From: Acidithiobacillus sp.
Lineage (GTDB): Bacteria; Pseudomonadota; Gammaproteobacteria; Acidithiobacillales; Acidithiobacillaceae
Assembly: GCF_023256195.1 (NCBI RefSeq)
Contig: NZ_JAGDWX010000023.1
Span: forward strand, 62,839-126,838
DNA: 64,000 bases
Direction: 5' to 3'
Below the pieces are notes generated by a model. That model was not told the DNA's origin, made no database searches, and worked only from the letters and a program-made list of their open reading frames with translations. The position numbers and the translations under genes were made by a program. This document shows positions 26,833 through 37,525 of this stretch, piece after piece (position 1 is the first letter of the stretch; every line of letters starts with the position of its first letter).

Positions 26833-28561
26833 CCTTGTCGCGTTCGAGGCTCGCCAGCAGTTCTTGGTAGCGCTCGGCCACCTTCCGCCGACGGATCTTC
26901 AGGGTCGGCGTGAGGGTACCGTTGGCCTCGCTGCAGGCCTCGGGCAGGAGGGCAAAGCGCCGGACCTGCTCGAACGGGGGGAGATCCGCCAAGGCCGCTT
27001 CGATGTGTTGGCGCAGCAGGCGTTGGACGTCCCTCTCCGCTGGCTCAGCCCCCAGTTGATCGTGCAGCAGATCCCACTGCGGGTAGATGAGGGCGACCAG
27101 ATAGGGGAGGCGGTCGCCAAAGACCACCGCCTGTTCGATGTAGGGGTCGGCCATGAGCCGCATCTCGATCTTTTGCGGCGGGATGTTCTCCCCGCCGGCA
27201 TTGACGATGAGATCCTTCTTGCGGTCGGTGATGTGCAGGTAGCCTTCGGCGTCCAGTTCGCCGATATCGCCGGTGTGAAGCCAGCCCCCGGCGAGGGTCT
27301 CAGCGGTGACGCTGGAGTTGTTCCAGTAGCCCAGCATGATGGAGGGACCGCGCACCAGAATCTCGCCGTCTGCCGCAATGCGGCCTTCCAGATTGGGCAG
27401 AAAGCGCCCGACGGAGCCTGGCCGGATGGCATCGAGGGGGTTGGCAGCGATGACCGGGCTGGCTTCCGTCATCCCGTAGCCCTCGACGATGGGCAGGCCG
27501 AGGTCAAGGAAGAAGGCGGCGATGGCCGCCTCCAGCGGCGCTCCACCCGATACGAAATAACGTAGCCGGCCGCCCAGCTGGCGCCGCAGCCGATCCACCA
27601 CCAGACGCCGCGCCAGGGCGCGCTGCCCCGGCAGCACGCGGCCGGCTTCCAGGCCCAGGCCACGGCGCAGCAAGCGCCCGGCCCAGCCGCGGCGCTCCAT
27701 CAGGCTGCGCTGCAGGCGCTGATAGAGCAGCTGAAACACCCGGGGGACGGCAATGACGATTTCCGGATGGGCAGCGGCCATGTCCCGCAGCAGGGTTTCC
27801 GGCCGCTCGGCATAGGCGACTTCCAGGCCTAACAGATAGGCACCGAAGTGCCCGGTACCGCGCTCGAAGACGTGGGAGAGGGGGAGCACCGACAGCACCC
27901 GTTGCCCCGGGCGCAGCGGTACGTAGGGCAAGAACCCCTCGATATTGCTGAGGATGTTGCCGTGGCTGAGCATGACGCCCTTGGGCCAGCCCGTGGTTCC
28001 GGAGGTGTAGACGATGGTGGCGAGACTTGCCCGTTCCACGCGCGCCAGGCGTTCCTCCAGGCGGGCAACGTCCATACCCTGACCCAGCGTTTCCAGGTCC
28101 CGCCAGCTGCGTAGACCCGCCGGCTCTGTCGTTTTGGCCTGGCGCAGGAATATGCGTTCGCCTGTCACTCCCCAGGCCTGTGGCGGCATCCGCGCGTAGA
28201 TGGCATCGTCCTCCAGCAGGAGGCAGGAGGGCGCGCAGTCGCCCAGAATGTAGTGCAGCTCGCGCTGGCCGAAGTTGGGATAGACCGGCACCGTCACCGC
28301 ACCGATGCTCAGGATGGCGAAGTCCATGAGCGCCCAGTCCATGGCGTTGCGGGCCATGAGCAGGACTCGATCGCCCGCGCCGAGCCCCAGTTGCAGGAGC
28401 CCGGCGGCACGACGGCGGACCTGTGCCGCGAAATTGGCGGCGGAAGTTGGCAGATACCCGTCGCCACTGCGCTCCCAGGCTATGGCGGAGGCGGGGTCCC
28501 GCTCACAGCGGGCAAAGAGTCCGGCGCCGAGGCTCGGGATGGACGCGAGCTGGGGTGCCAC
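26804..28561 (-). CDS. AMP-forming long-chain acyl-CoA ligase (FadD-like)
   Basis: Activates a carboxylic acid, probably a fatty acid, to its CoA or related thioester through an acyl-adenylate. It has 585 residues. The ANL-superfamily motifs are TIVYTSGTTGWPKGVMLSH (the AMP loop), YGMTEASPVIAANPLD, GWLHTGDIGELDAEGYL and ITDRKKDLIVNAGGENIPP, close to the hinge. There is no clear membrane segment. The start is GTG, one base after the sspA stop codon, so translational coupling with sspA is likely. Chain-length preference cannot be judged. Confidence 0.9.
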   Translation of the reverse strand: MAPQLASIPSLGAGLFARCERDPASAIAWERSGDGYLPTSAANFAAQVRRRAAGLLQLGLGAGDRVLLMARNAMDWALMDFAILSIGAVTVPVYPNFGQRELHYILGDCAPSCLLLEDDAIYARMPPQAWGVTGERIFLRQAKTTEPAGLRSWRDLETLGQGMDVARLEERLARVERASLATIVYTSGTTGWPKGVMLSHGNILSNIEGFLPYVPLRPGQRVLSVLPLSHVFERGTGHFGAYLLGLEVAYAERPETLLRDMAAAHPEIVIAVPRVFQLLYQRLQRSLMERRGWAGRLLRRGLGLEAGRVLPGQRALARRLVVDRLRRQLGGRLRYFVSGGAPLEAAIAAFFLDLGLPIVEGYGMTEASPVIAANPLDAIRPGSVGRFLPNLEGRIAADGEILVRGPSIMLGYWNNSSVTAETLAGGWLHTGDIGELDAEGYLHITDRKKDLIVNAGGENIPPQKIEMRLMADPYIEQAVVFGDRLPYLVALIYPQWDLLHDQLGAEPAERDVQRLLRQHIEAALADLPPFEQVRRFALLPEACSEANGTLTPTLKIRRRKVAERYQELLASLERDKVSRPDGRAC

Positions 28562-28562
28562 T

Positions 28563-29183
28563 TCAGCGCAGTGCCTTCTCGGCAGGGGTCAGGCTGCGCT
28601 TGAAGCTCTCCATGCTGAAGATACGTTCCATATAATCTTGGGTCGCCTTGGCGCCCTTGGGCAGATCCACGCCCAGGGCGGGCAGACGCCACAGGAGCGG
28701 CGCCAGGGCCGCGTCGGCAATGGACAATTCGTCCCCAAACAGAAAGCGCTGTTGGCTGAACAGACTGCTCAGCGTGGCAAGCCCGGTACGCAGATTTTCC
28801 TTGGCCTGCTGGATCTCCTTGCTGCTGTGGCCGGGGCGGTAGAGTACCTCGAACCAGTCGCGCTCAAAGCGCAGCATGCCCACCCGCACCTTGGCGCGGG
28901 AGATGGGGTCGACGGGGATCAGGGGCGGATGGGGGAAGCGCTCGTCCAGGTACTCCATGATCAGCATGGACTCGTAGATGGCCAGTTCTCGATCCACCAG
29001 GGTTGGCACCTCGTTGTAGGGATTGAGTTCCGCCAGATCCTCCGGCTTCTCGGCCAGATCCACATCGATGGTCTGGTACTCCATGGCCTTCTCCTCCAGG
29101 ACGAAGCGCACCCGGTGGGCGAAGACGCAATCGGGGGCCGAGTACAGGGTCATGAGGGTCTTTTTGTTGCTGGGTGTTGCCAT
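28563..29183 (-). CDS. sspA: Stringent starvation protein A (GST-fold)
   Basis: RNA-polymerase-associated protein of the glutathione-transferase fold, involved in stress and stationary-phase transcription in gammaproteobacteria. It has 206 residues from MATPSNKKTLMTLYSAPDC, with a thioredoxin-like domain (LYSAPDCVFAHRVRFVLEEK, then NEVPTLVD and YESMLIMEYLDERFPHPPL) and a helical C-terminal domain. SspA proteins lack the catalytic residues of true glutathione transferases. I chose ATG 29183 (AAGGAA seven bases upstream) over the longer frame. The usual partner sspB is not adjacent; an acyl-CoA ligase follows instead. Confidence 0.9.
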   Translation of the reverse strand: MATPSNKKTLMTLYSAPDCVFAHRVRFVLEEKAMEYQTIDVDLAEKPEDLAELNPYNEVPTLVDRELAIYESMLIMEYLDERFPHPPLIPVDPISRAKVRVGMLRFERDWFEVLYRPGHSSKEIQQAKENLRTGLATLSSLFSQQRFLFGDELSIADAALAPLLWRLPALGVDLPKGAKATQDYMERIFSMESFKRSLTPAEKALR

Positions 29184-29311
29184 CTGCGATTCCTTGAATT
29201 TGGCCAGGGGGTGGACTTGTGTGCACTCTACCCGTGCATTATACACCAGGGCGACGCCGTGGTGGGTGCGCGCGGCAAGCGGCGAAGAGTGTTAGGGAAT
29301 GTGAATGGCCG

Positions 29312-29340
29312 TTGTCAAGGGGTGGGCGGGAGCGTACACT
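29312..29340 (+). promoter_or_regulatory. lpxC promoter (TTGTCA-17-TACACT)
   Basis: TTGTCA (29312-29317) and TACACT (29335-29340) have 17-base spacing. They predict a transcript start near 29347 and a leader of about 85 bases before lpxC. The leader contains a small hairpin (GTTGT-ATGGAG-ACAAC) and a short coupled ORF. The remainder of the 249-base sspA-lpxC gap shows no other convincing signal; the sspA promoter must lie on the opposite strand here, but I cannot place it. Confidence 0.75.
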
Positions 29341-29412
29341 GCGACAAAGTTGTATGGAGACAACAAACCTTGTAGAGTAAAGCGCACAAACTGCGCCGGG
29401 AGGGCGGTCTGG

Positions 29413-29436
29413 ATGATCGCGAAGGGACTACGATGA
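29413..29436 (+). CDS. Seven-codon leader ORF coupled to lpxC
   Basis: An ATG preceded by a strong GGGAGG (29398-29403, spacing 9) opens a reading frame encoding MIAKGLR. It ends in a TGA that overlaps the lpxC ATG as ATGA. It is the best ribosome site in the leader, while the one directly before lpxC (AAGGG) is weaker. The arrangement suggests that lpxC translation depends on ribosomes terminating here. It may simply be chance, and no peptide function is implied. Confidence 0.4.
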   Translation: MIAKGLR

Positions 29437-30350
29437 TTCGCCAACGAACTCTGAAGAACATGATCTGGGGTACCGGCATCGGCCTGCACAGTGGACGCAA
29501 GGTATACCTGGGTCTGCGCCCCGCCCCTGCCAACACCGGCATCGTCTTCCACCGCAGCGATGTGGATGGGGGTGCCTGGATTCAGGCGGATCCGCTCCAC
29601 GTCGTGGACACACGCCTGTCCACCAACATCGGCGATGGGCAGATCCGCGTGGGTACCATCGAGCACCTCATGTCCGCCCTGGCCGGGCTCGGCATCGACA
29701 ATGCCTACGTCGATCTGGATGGTCCGGAGGTGCCCATCATGGACGGCAGTGCGGCACCCTTCGTCTTTCTCATCCAGTGCGCCGGCATCGAGGAGCAGAA
29801 TGCCGCCAAGCGCTTCATCCGCATCAAGAAGACCCTGCGCGCCGAAGACGGCGACCGCTGGGTACAGCTGGAACCCTTCGAGGGCTTCAAGATCAGCTTC
29901 ACCATCGACTTCGATCACCCCGTGGTGCGCAACGGCGGCCAGCAGGTCAGCGTCGATTTTGCCCGTACCTCCTACCTCAAGGAGGTGGCACGCGCTCGTA
30001 CCTTCGGCTTCATGCGGGAGGTGGAAACCCTGCGCAGCATGGGTCTGGCCTTGGGCGGCAATCTGGACAACGCCATCGTGGTGGACGAGTACCGGGTCCT
30101 GAACGAGGAGGGCCTGCGCTACACCAACGAGTTCGTGCGCCACAAGGTGCTGGACTCCATCGGCGACCTCTATCTCCTGGGTCATCCCCTGCTGGGCCAT
30201 TTTTCCGGCTACAAGGCTGGCCACGCCCTCAACAATCAGCTCCTGCGCGCCCTGCTGCAGCAGGAAGACGCCTGGGAATTCGTCGACTACTCCTCCGAGG
30301 CCAAGGCGCCTTTCTCCTTCGTCGAATCGACGGTGCCCGCCTCGGCCTGA
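29433..30350 (+). CDS. lpxC: UDP-3-O-acyl-N-acetylglucosamine deacetylase
   Basis: Zinc enzyme catalysing the committed step of lipid A synthesis. It has 305 residues. The first domain has [16 protein letters not shown] and the zinc-ligand block [20 protein letters not shown] with its His. The second domain has [10 protein letters not shown], the paired ligands in [17 protein letters not shown] (His and Asp) and the general-base His in [13 protein letters not shown]. In many proteobacteria lpxC directly follows ftsZ; here it has its own promoter more than 18 kb away, still followed by secA. Its last 64 bases overlap antisense dciA. Confidence 0.98.
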   Translation: MIRQRTLKNMIWGTGIGLHSGRKVYLGLRPAPANTGIVFHRSDVDGGAWIQADPLHVVDTRLSTNIGDGQIRVGTIEHLMSALAGLGIDNAYVDLDGPEVPIMDGSAAPFVFLIQCAGIEEQNAAKRFIRIKKTLRAEDGDRWVQLEPFEGFKISFTIDFDHPVVRNGGQQVSVDFARTSYLKEVARARTFGFMREVETLRSMGLALGGNLDNAIVVDEYRVLNEEGLRYTNEFVRHKVLDSIGDLYLLGHPLLGHFSGYKAGHALNNQLLRALLQQEDAWEFVDYSSEAKAPFSFVESTVPASA

Positions 30351-30796
30351 GCGGCGAGGGTGTGGTAGAGGCGAGCGAGCGCTGCTCCCAGCTCGCCGTC
30401 GAGGTCGTGGGCGAGCGCGCCGAGGCTGTTGGGCGCATGGGTAAGCCGTACGGTACTGGAACGGGCCGGGATGGGTTTGCGGGCGGTGAGGGGCCAGGGA
30501 TGGATCCAGGCTTGCAGCGCGGTGACTTCGGCCTCGGGGTGGCGCTCATTCCAACGTCGCAGGATGCTCTTCTGATGGCGTTTCAGCAGGCGCAGCCAGA
30601 CGGCTCCAGGGCACATCACCCGCAGGCATCCCGCGCGCCAGTCCACCAGCCAGGCCCGTTCCTGCAGCTCGATGGGCAGCAGGGTGTTCCATTCCAGCTG
30701 CAGCGCCCGCAGGGCTTGACCGTGCTGGAGTACGCTGGCGATGGGCCCGCCCGCCGATAGCTCACCCAGGCGGCGCGGTCGTCCTCGTTTATCCAT
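30287..30796 (-). CDS. dciA: DUF721 family protein, DciA-like helicase loader
   Basis: DciA proteins interact with the replicative helicase DnaB in bacteria that lack DnaC/DnaI. This 169-residue protein has an unstructured basic start (MDKRGRPRR) and a DUF721/KH-like domain around residues 14-105: [20 protein letters not shown], then a Leu/Pro segment, then [20 protein letters not shown] and [10 protein letters not shown]. It lies antisense between lpxC and secA, where DciA/DUF721 genes are commonly found. It is divergent from secA across a 51-base gap whose AATATATT could serve as -10 in both directions. Its last 21 codons are antisense to the lpxC end. Confidence 0.75.
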   Translation of the reverse strand: MDKRGRPRRLGELSAGGPIASVLQHGQALRALQLEWNTLLPIELQERAWLVDWRAGCLRVMCPGAVWLRLLKRHQKSILRRWNERHPEAEVTALQAWIHPWPLTARKPIPARSSTVRLTHAPNSLGALAHDLDGELGAALARLYHTLAAQAEAGTVDSTKEKGALASEE

Positions 30797-30847
30797 CTTC
30801 CCCTTTCGTGCTACTCTCGAATATATTTTTTCCGTGGATGGACAGGC

Positions 30848-33595
<2,748 letters not shown>

Positions 33596-33613
33596 CGGCG
33601 GCGGAGCGGGCGG

Positions 33614-34837
33614 ATGGCAGTCGGACTCGACGCACCCAGTAATGTCCTGCCCGTCGCGGGCCTGCGCCTCGGGGTAACGGCGGCGGGAGTCCGTTACGCC
33701 GGACGACGCGATCTCACCCTGCTGGTCTTGGCGCCGGGGACCGTGACGGTGGCCGCCTTCACCCGCAATCGCTTCCGGGCAGCACCGGTGTGGGTAGCGG
33801 AGGAGCATCTCCAGCAGACGGCGCCGCGCGCCCTGATCGTCAACACGGGCAATGCCAACGCCGGAACCGGCGCAGCGGGTCTGGCTACGGCGCGGGGCAG
33901 CTGCGCGGCGGTGGCGGAGGCGCTGGGGGTTGCAGCGGAGGCCGTTCTTCCTTTCTCCACGGGGGTCATCGGCGAGCCGGTGGATCTGGCGGGCAAGATC
34001 AGCGCAGCCCTGCCCGCCTGTCTTGCGGATCTGGCCGAGGATCGCTGGCTCGAGGCCGCCGCCGCCATCATGACCACCGATACCGTGCCCAAAGCCGTCT
34101 CGCGTCGACTGGACCTGGGTGGTCGGCAGGTGACCATCACCGGTATGGCCAAAGGTTCCGGGATGATCCGCCCGGACATGGCCACCATGCTCGCCTTCAT
34201 CGCCACCGATGCGCCGGTGGCGGCGGCCCTTCTGCGCGCGGCTCTGGATGCGGCTCTTGCGCGCAGCTTCAACCGGATCACTGTGGACGGCGATACCTCC
34301 ACCAACGACGCCTGTGTGCTCATGGCGACGGGCACGGTGAGCATGCCGCCGCTGGCGTCCGCCGCCGACCCTCGCTACGGGCCCTTCCTGCGGGGCTTGA
34401 CGGAGGTCATGCAGAGCCTCGCCCAAGCCATCGTGCGCGATGGCGAGGGCGCCAGCAAATTCATCCCCATCACCATCGAGGGCGGTCGGAATAGCGACGA
34501 GTGCCTGCGGGTGGCCTACCGTCTGGCCCACAGCCCGCTGGTCAAGACCGCTTTCTTCGCTTCCGATCCCAACTGGGGGCGACTGCTGGCGGCCATCGGT
34601 GCCGCCGGTATAGACGACCTGGACGTGACGCGGGTGCAGGTCTGGCTCGGCGATCTGGCCATCGTCCAAGGCGGCGCGCGCCACCCCGAGTACCGCGAGG
34701 AGCTGGGCCAGGCGGTGATGGCTGCGGCAGAGATCCCGATTCGGGTGGATCTCGGGCGTGGCGATGCGGTGGAGACCATCTGGACCTGCGATCTCTCTTA
34801 CGATTATGTCCGGATCAACGCCGACTACCGCAGTTGA
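33614..34837 (+). CDS. argJ: Bifunctional ornithine acetyltransferase/N-acetylglutamate synthase
   Basis: Recycles the acetyl group between N-acetylornithine and glutamate in arginine synthesis. Many ArgJ proteins also make N-acetylglutamate from acetyl-CoA. It has 407 residues. The autocleavage site is in KGSGMIRPDMATMLAFIATD (Ala-Thr-Met-Leu, Thr nucleophile). Other blocks are NTGNANAGTG, STGVIGEP, NSDECLRVAYRLAHSPLVKTA and the C-terminal CDLSYDYVRINADYRS. With argB near the right end of the window, it shows that the cyclic acetyl pathway is used. Confidence 0.96.
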   Translation: MAVGLDAPSNVLPVAGLRLGVTAAGVRYAGRRDLTLLVLAPGTVTVAAFTRNRFRAAPVWVAEEHLQQTAPRALIVNTGNANAGTGAAGLATARGSCAAVAEALGVAAEAVLPFSTGVIGEPVDLAGKISAALPACLADLAEDRWLEAAAAIMTTDTVPKAVSRRLDLGGRQVTITGMAKGSGMIRPDMATMLAFIATDAPVAAALLRAALDAALARSFNRITVDGDTSTNDACVLMATGTVSMPPLASAADPRYGPFLRGLTEVMQSLAQAIVRDGEGASKFIPITIEGGRNSDECLRVAYRLAHSPLVKTAFFASDPNWGRLLAAIGAAGIDDLDVTRVQVWLGDLAIVQGGARHPEYREELGQAVMAAAEIPIRVDLGRGDAVETIWTCDLSYDYVRINADYRS

Positions 34838-35843
34838 TGTGGGCGAGACGGTTCTGGACGTCGCCACCGGCATTCTTCAGGACGGCGAAGGCCGCATCCT
34901 GCTGGATTGCCGGCCGGCAGACAAGCCCTGGCCCGGCTATTGGGAGTTTCCAGGCGGCAAGATCGAGGCGGGTGAAAATCCTCAAGCGGCTCTGCACCGA
35001 GAACTGGCCGAGGAGCTGGGCGTTCGGGTGCGGTCTGCGACGGCCTGGCAGGTGCGGGAGTACGCCTACCCGCAGCGACGGGTGCGCCTGCACCTCTTCA
35101 AGGTATCTGCCTGGGAGGGGCAGGCCCGGGGTCTGGAGGGCCAGGAGCTGCGCTGGCTGATGCCGGCGGCAGCGGCCGCCTTGCCACTCCTGCCTGCCAA
35201 TCGCGGCATCGTCGCCGACCTCATGGCGGAGTCATTGCCGCACCCGCCGCTCTTTCTCATTGCGGACCCGCAGCGCGCGCCCGCAGGTGCCTTTCTGGAA
35301 ATCCTGGAGCAATCCCTGACAGCCGGCTTGCGAGCCCTGATTCTGCGCATCAAGGCGCCCTTGCCCGCGGGGCTGCAGGCAGATGCGCTTGAGCGTTGGC
35401 TCGAGGGGGCCCGCGCGCGCGGCGTGGATGTTTTTCTCAATCACCCGGAGCCGCAGCCGCACTGGCCGGTGCTTGGGCGCCACTATACCGAGGCACAGCT
35501 GGCGGGCTGCGCAGAGAGCCCGTCCCTGCCCTTCGGCGTTTCCTGCCACGGCCCCGAATGTCTGGCACGGGCCGAGGCCCTGGGTGCGAGTTATGCCCTG
35601 CTCTCGCCCCTCTTCCCCACCGCCACCCACCCGGACACGCCGGCCTTGGGCGTGGAACGCTTTGCCGAGCTCGCTGGCGCCGTCGCCCTGCCGGTGATCG
35701 CCCTCGGCGGCCTGGATGCCAGCCGCGTGGGCGCGGCGCGGCGGGCCGGGGCCAGGGGGGTTGCCGTGCTCTCGGAAATCCTCTCCGCCAGCGATCCCGC
35801 GGCGGCCACCCAAGCCTTGATCCGCGCCTGGAGCGCCGCCTAG
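34806..35843 (+). CDS. Nudix hydrolase fused to a ThiE-like domain
   Basis: N-terminal MutT-like Nudix domain with a perfect Nudix box (GGKIEAGENPQAALHREL then AEELGV, about residues 50-73 from the ATG). Such domains clean up oxidised nucleotides such as 8-oxo-dGTP. After a linker comes a thiamine-phosphate-synthase-like TIM barrel (about 140-345), with LRIKAPLP, VFLNHPEP, SCHGPECLARAEALGASYALLSPLFPT and VIALGGLDAS. This fusion is known in proteobacteria after argJ, but the role of the second domain is unsettled. ATG 34806 overlaps argJ by 32 bases. A GTG at 34839, just after the argJ stop, is an equally good start (MGETVLDVATGILQ). Confidence 0.88.
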   Translation: MSGSTPTTAVDVGETVLDVATGILQDGEGRILLDCRPADKPWPGYWEFPGGKIEAGENPQAALHRELAEELGVRVRSATAWQVREYAYPQRRVRLHLFKVSAWEGQARGLEGQELRWLMPAAAAALPLLPANRGIVADLMAESLPHPPLFLIADPQRAPAGAFLEILEQSLTAGLRALILRIKAPLPAGLQADALERWLEGARARGVDVFLNHPEPQPHWPVLGRHYTEAQLAGCAESPSLPFGVSCHGPECLARAEALGASYALLSPLFPTATHPDTPALGVERFAELAGAVALPVIALGGLDASRVGAARRAGARGVAVLSEILSASDPAAATQALIRAWSAA

Positions 35844-36809
35844 ATGCCACGACTGTCCGTCGTCATTCCCCTCTACAACGAAATCGAGAGCATCCCTGCC
35901 CTCATCGACGCCCTGCACGCCGCCTTGGCGCAGGCCGATGCCGAGGTGATCATCGTCGACGACGGCAGCCGGGACGGCAGCGCCCGCGCTTTGGACGAGG
36001 CCGCACAATCCTGGGGCGCTGCCCTGAAGATCCTGCACCTGCAGCGCAACTTTGGGCAGACGGCGGCCATGCAGGCGGGCATCGATGCAGCGCGCGGCGA
36101 GGTCATCGTCACCCTGGATGCCGATCTGCAGAACGACCCCGAAGATATCCTACCGCTGGCCGAACGCCTGCTGCGAGAAAATCTCGACGTCGTGGCGGGC
36201 TGGCGCAAGGATCGCAAGGACGGGCTGCTGCTGCGCAAGATTCCCTCGCGCATCGCCAACCGCCTGATCCGCCGCCTCACCGGGGTCTATCTGCACGATT
36301 ACGGCTGTACCCTCAAGGCCTACCGTGCTTCGGTGCTGAAGGGTGTGCGGCTCTACGGCGAGATGCATCGCTTCATACCCGCCTGGCTGTCGACCCTGAC
36401 CTATACCGACCGCATCCAGGAAGTGCCGGTGCGGCACCATCCGCGCCGGGCGGGCAAGAGCAAATACGGCATCTCGCGCACCTTCCGAGTGCTGGTGGAC
36501 CTCTTTTTCGTCAAATATTTCCTGGGCTACAGCCAGCGCCCCATGCACTTTTTCGGTACCATCGGCCTGGCCTCGCTGGCGGTGGGTTCGGCGATGCTCC
36601 TCTATCTCTTCGTCGACAAGTTCGTCGACGGTGCCGCTATCTCCGGACGGCCCATGCTCATCGCCGGTGTGCTCTTTTTTCTGGCGGGGCTGCAGTTTCT
36701 CAATACCGGCATCCTGGGCGAGATGCTCAGTCGGGTGTACTACGAGGCCCAGCACAAGACCACCTACGTCGTGCGTAGCAGCGTCCACATCGACGCGCCG
36801 GAGACATGA
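35844..36809 (+). CDS. Family 2 glycosyltransferase, polyprenyl-phosphate sugar transferase type
   Basis: Transfers a sugar, probably to undecaprenyl phosphate, in the manner of ArnC, GtrB and dolichol-phosphate mannose synthases. It has 321 residues. The GT-A domain has LSVVIPLYNEIES, IIVDDGSRDGS, TLDADLQNDPEDI and the HHPRRAGKSKYG block typical of this subgroup. Two C-terminal transmembrane helices follow (about 233-260 and 270-295). The ATG directly follows the Nudix stop codon. It opens a run of ten tightly packed surface-polysaccharide genes. The sugar and final acceptor cannot be told. Confidence 0.88.
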   Translation: MPRLSVVIPLYNEIESIPALIDALHAALAQADAEVIIVDDGSRDGSARALDEAAQSWGAALKILHLQRNFGQTAAMQAGIDAARGEVIVTLDADLQNDPEDILPLAERLLRENLDVVAGWRKDRKDGLLLRKIPSRIANRLIRRLTGVYLHDYGCTLKAYRASVLKGVRLYGEMHRFIPAWLSTLTYTDRIQEVPVRHHPRRAGKSKYGISRTFRVLVDLFFVKYFLGYSQRPMHFFGTIGLASLAVGSAMLLYLFVDKFVDGAAISGRPMLIAGVLFFLAGLQFLNTGILGEMLSRVYYEAQHKTTYVVRSSVHIDAPET

Positions 36810-37525
36810 GCGCCATCCCTATACTCATGTACCACAACATCGATCGCGCCCCGAGAGGGGTGCGTCTGCGCGGCCTCTACGTCTCGCCCGGCCGTTTCCG
36901 GCGGCAGATGCAATTGCTGAAGTGGCTCGGCTTTCGCGGCATCTCCCAGGCCGAGGCGCTTCCCTATCTGTGCGGTGAGGCCCAAGGCAAGGTGGCCGTC
37001 ATCACCTTCGACGACGGTTACCGCGACAATCTCGTGCACGCCCTGCCGGTCCTTCGCGACTTGGGTTTTCGGGCCACCTGCCACGTCGTTTCTGACGCTG
37101 TGGGTGCTTACAACCGCTGGGATGCAGAGCAGCTGGGCGCGCGCAAGGCGATGATGGACGCGGCGGAGTTGCGCCAGTGGGTGGCCGCCGGCATGGAAGT
37201 CGGCGCCCACAGCCGCAGCCACGCCCGTCTCCCGGAACTGGATGCCGCCGCCCTGCGCGAGGAGATTCAGGGCTCCCGCACTGCCCTGGAAGATCTGCTG
37301 GGCCAGCCGGTGCGGTCCTTCTGTTATCCCTACGGTGCGGCCGGCGAGCGGGAGCGTGCGTTGGTACGCGAGCTGGGTTTCGCCTCGGCGGTGACCGTGC
37401 GCCGGGCGCGCGCGCGCCCCGGTGACGATCTCTGGGGTCTACCCCGGGTGGCAGTGGGTGGGCACCACGGACCGCAGGTGTTCCCCCTGCAGATTTTGAC
37501 AGCGCACGAGGATCGACATCGGTGA
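36806..37525 (+). CDS. Polysaccharide deacetylase family protein (CE4)
   Basis: NodB-fold deacetylase of 239 residues, expected to remove an acyl group from a sugar. The N-terminal ILMYHNID is followed by the catalytic ITFDDGYRDN (Asp base and Asp metal ligand), the metal His pair in VGAHSRSHARLPELD and FCYPYGA. No signal peptide is visible, so it probably works on a cytoplasmic or lipid-linked precursor. It overlaps the preceding glycosyltransferase by 4 bases (ATGA) and the next by GTGA, so it is firmly part of the operon. Confidence 0.88.
   Translation: MSAIPILMYHNIDRAPRGVRLRGLYVSPGRFRRQMQLLKWLGFRGISQAEALPYLCGEAQGKVAVITFDDGYRDNLVHALPVLRDLGFRATCHVVSDAVGAYNRWDAEQLGARKAMMDAAELRQWVAAGMEVGAHSRSHARLPELDAAALREEIQGSRTALEDLLGQPVRSFCYPYGAAGERERALVRELGFASAVTVRRARARPGDDLWGLPRVAVGGHHGPQVFPLQILTAHEDRHR

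Noticed and set aside
29354-29380. A second short leader ORF before lpxC (eight codons, METTNLVE).
   Set aside because: No ribosome binding site; it overlaps a small hairpin and is not coupled to lpxC.
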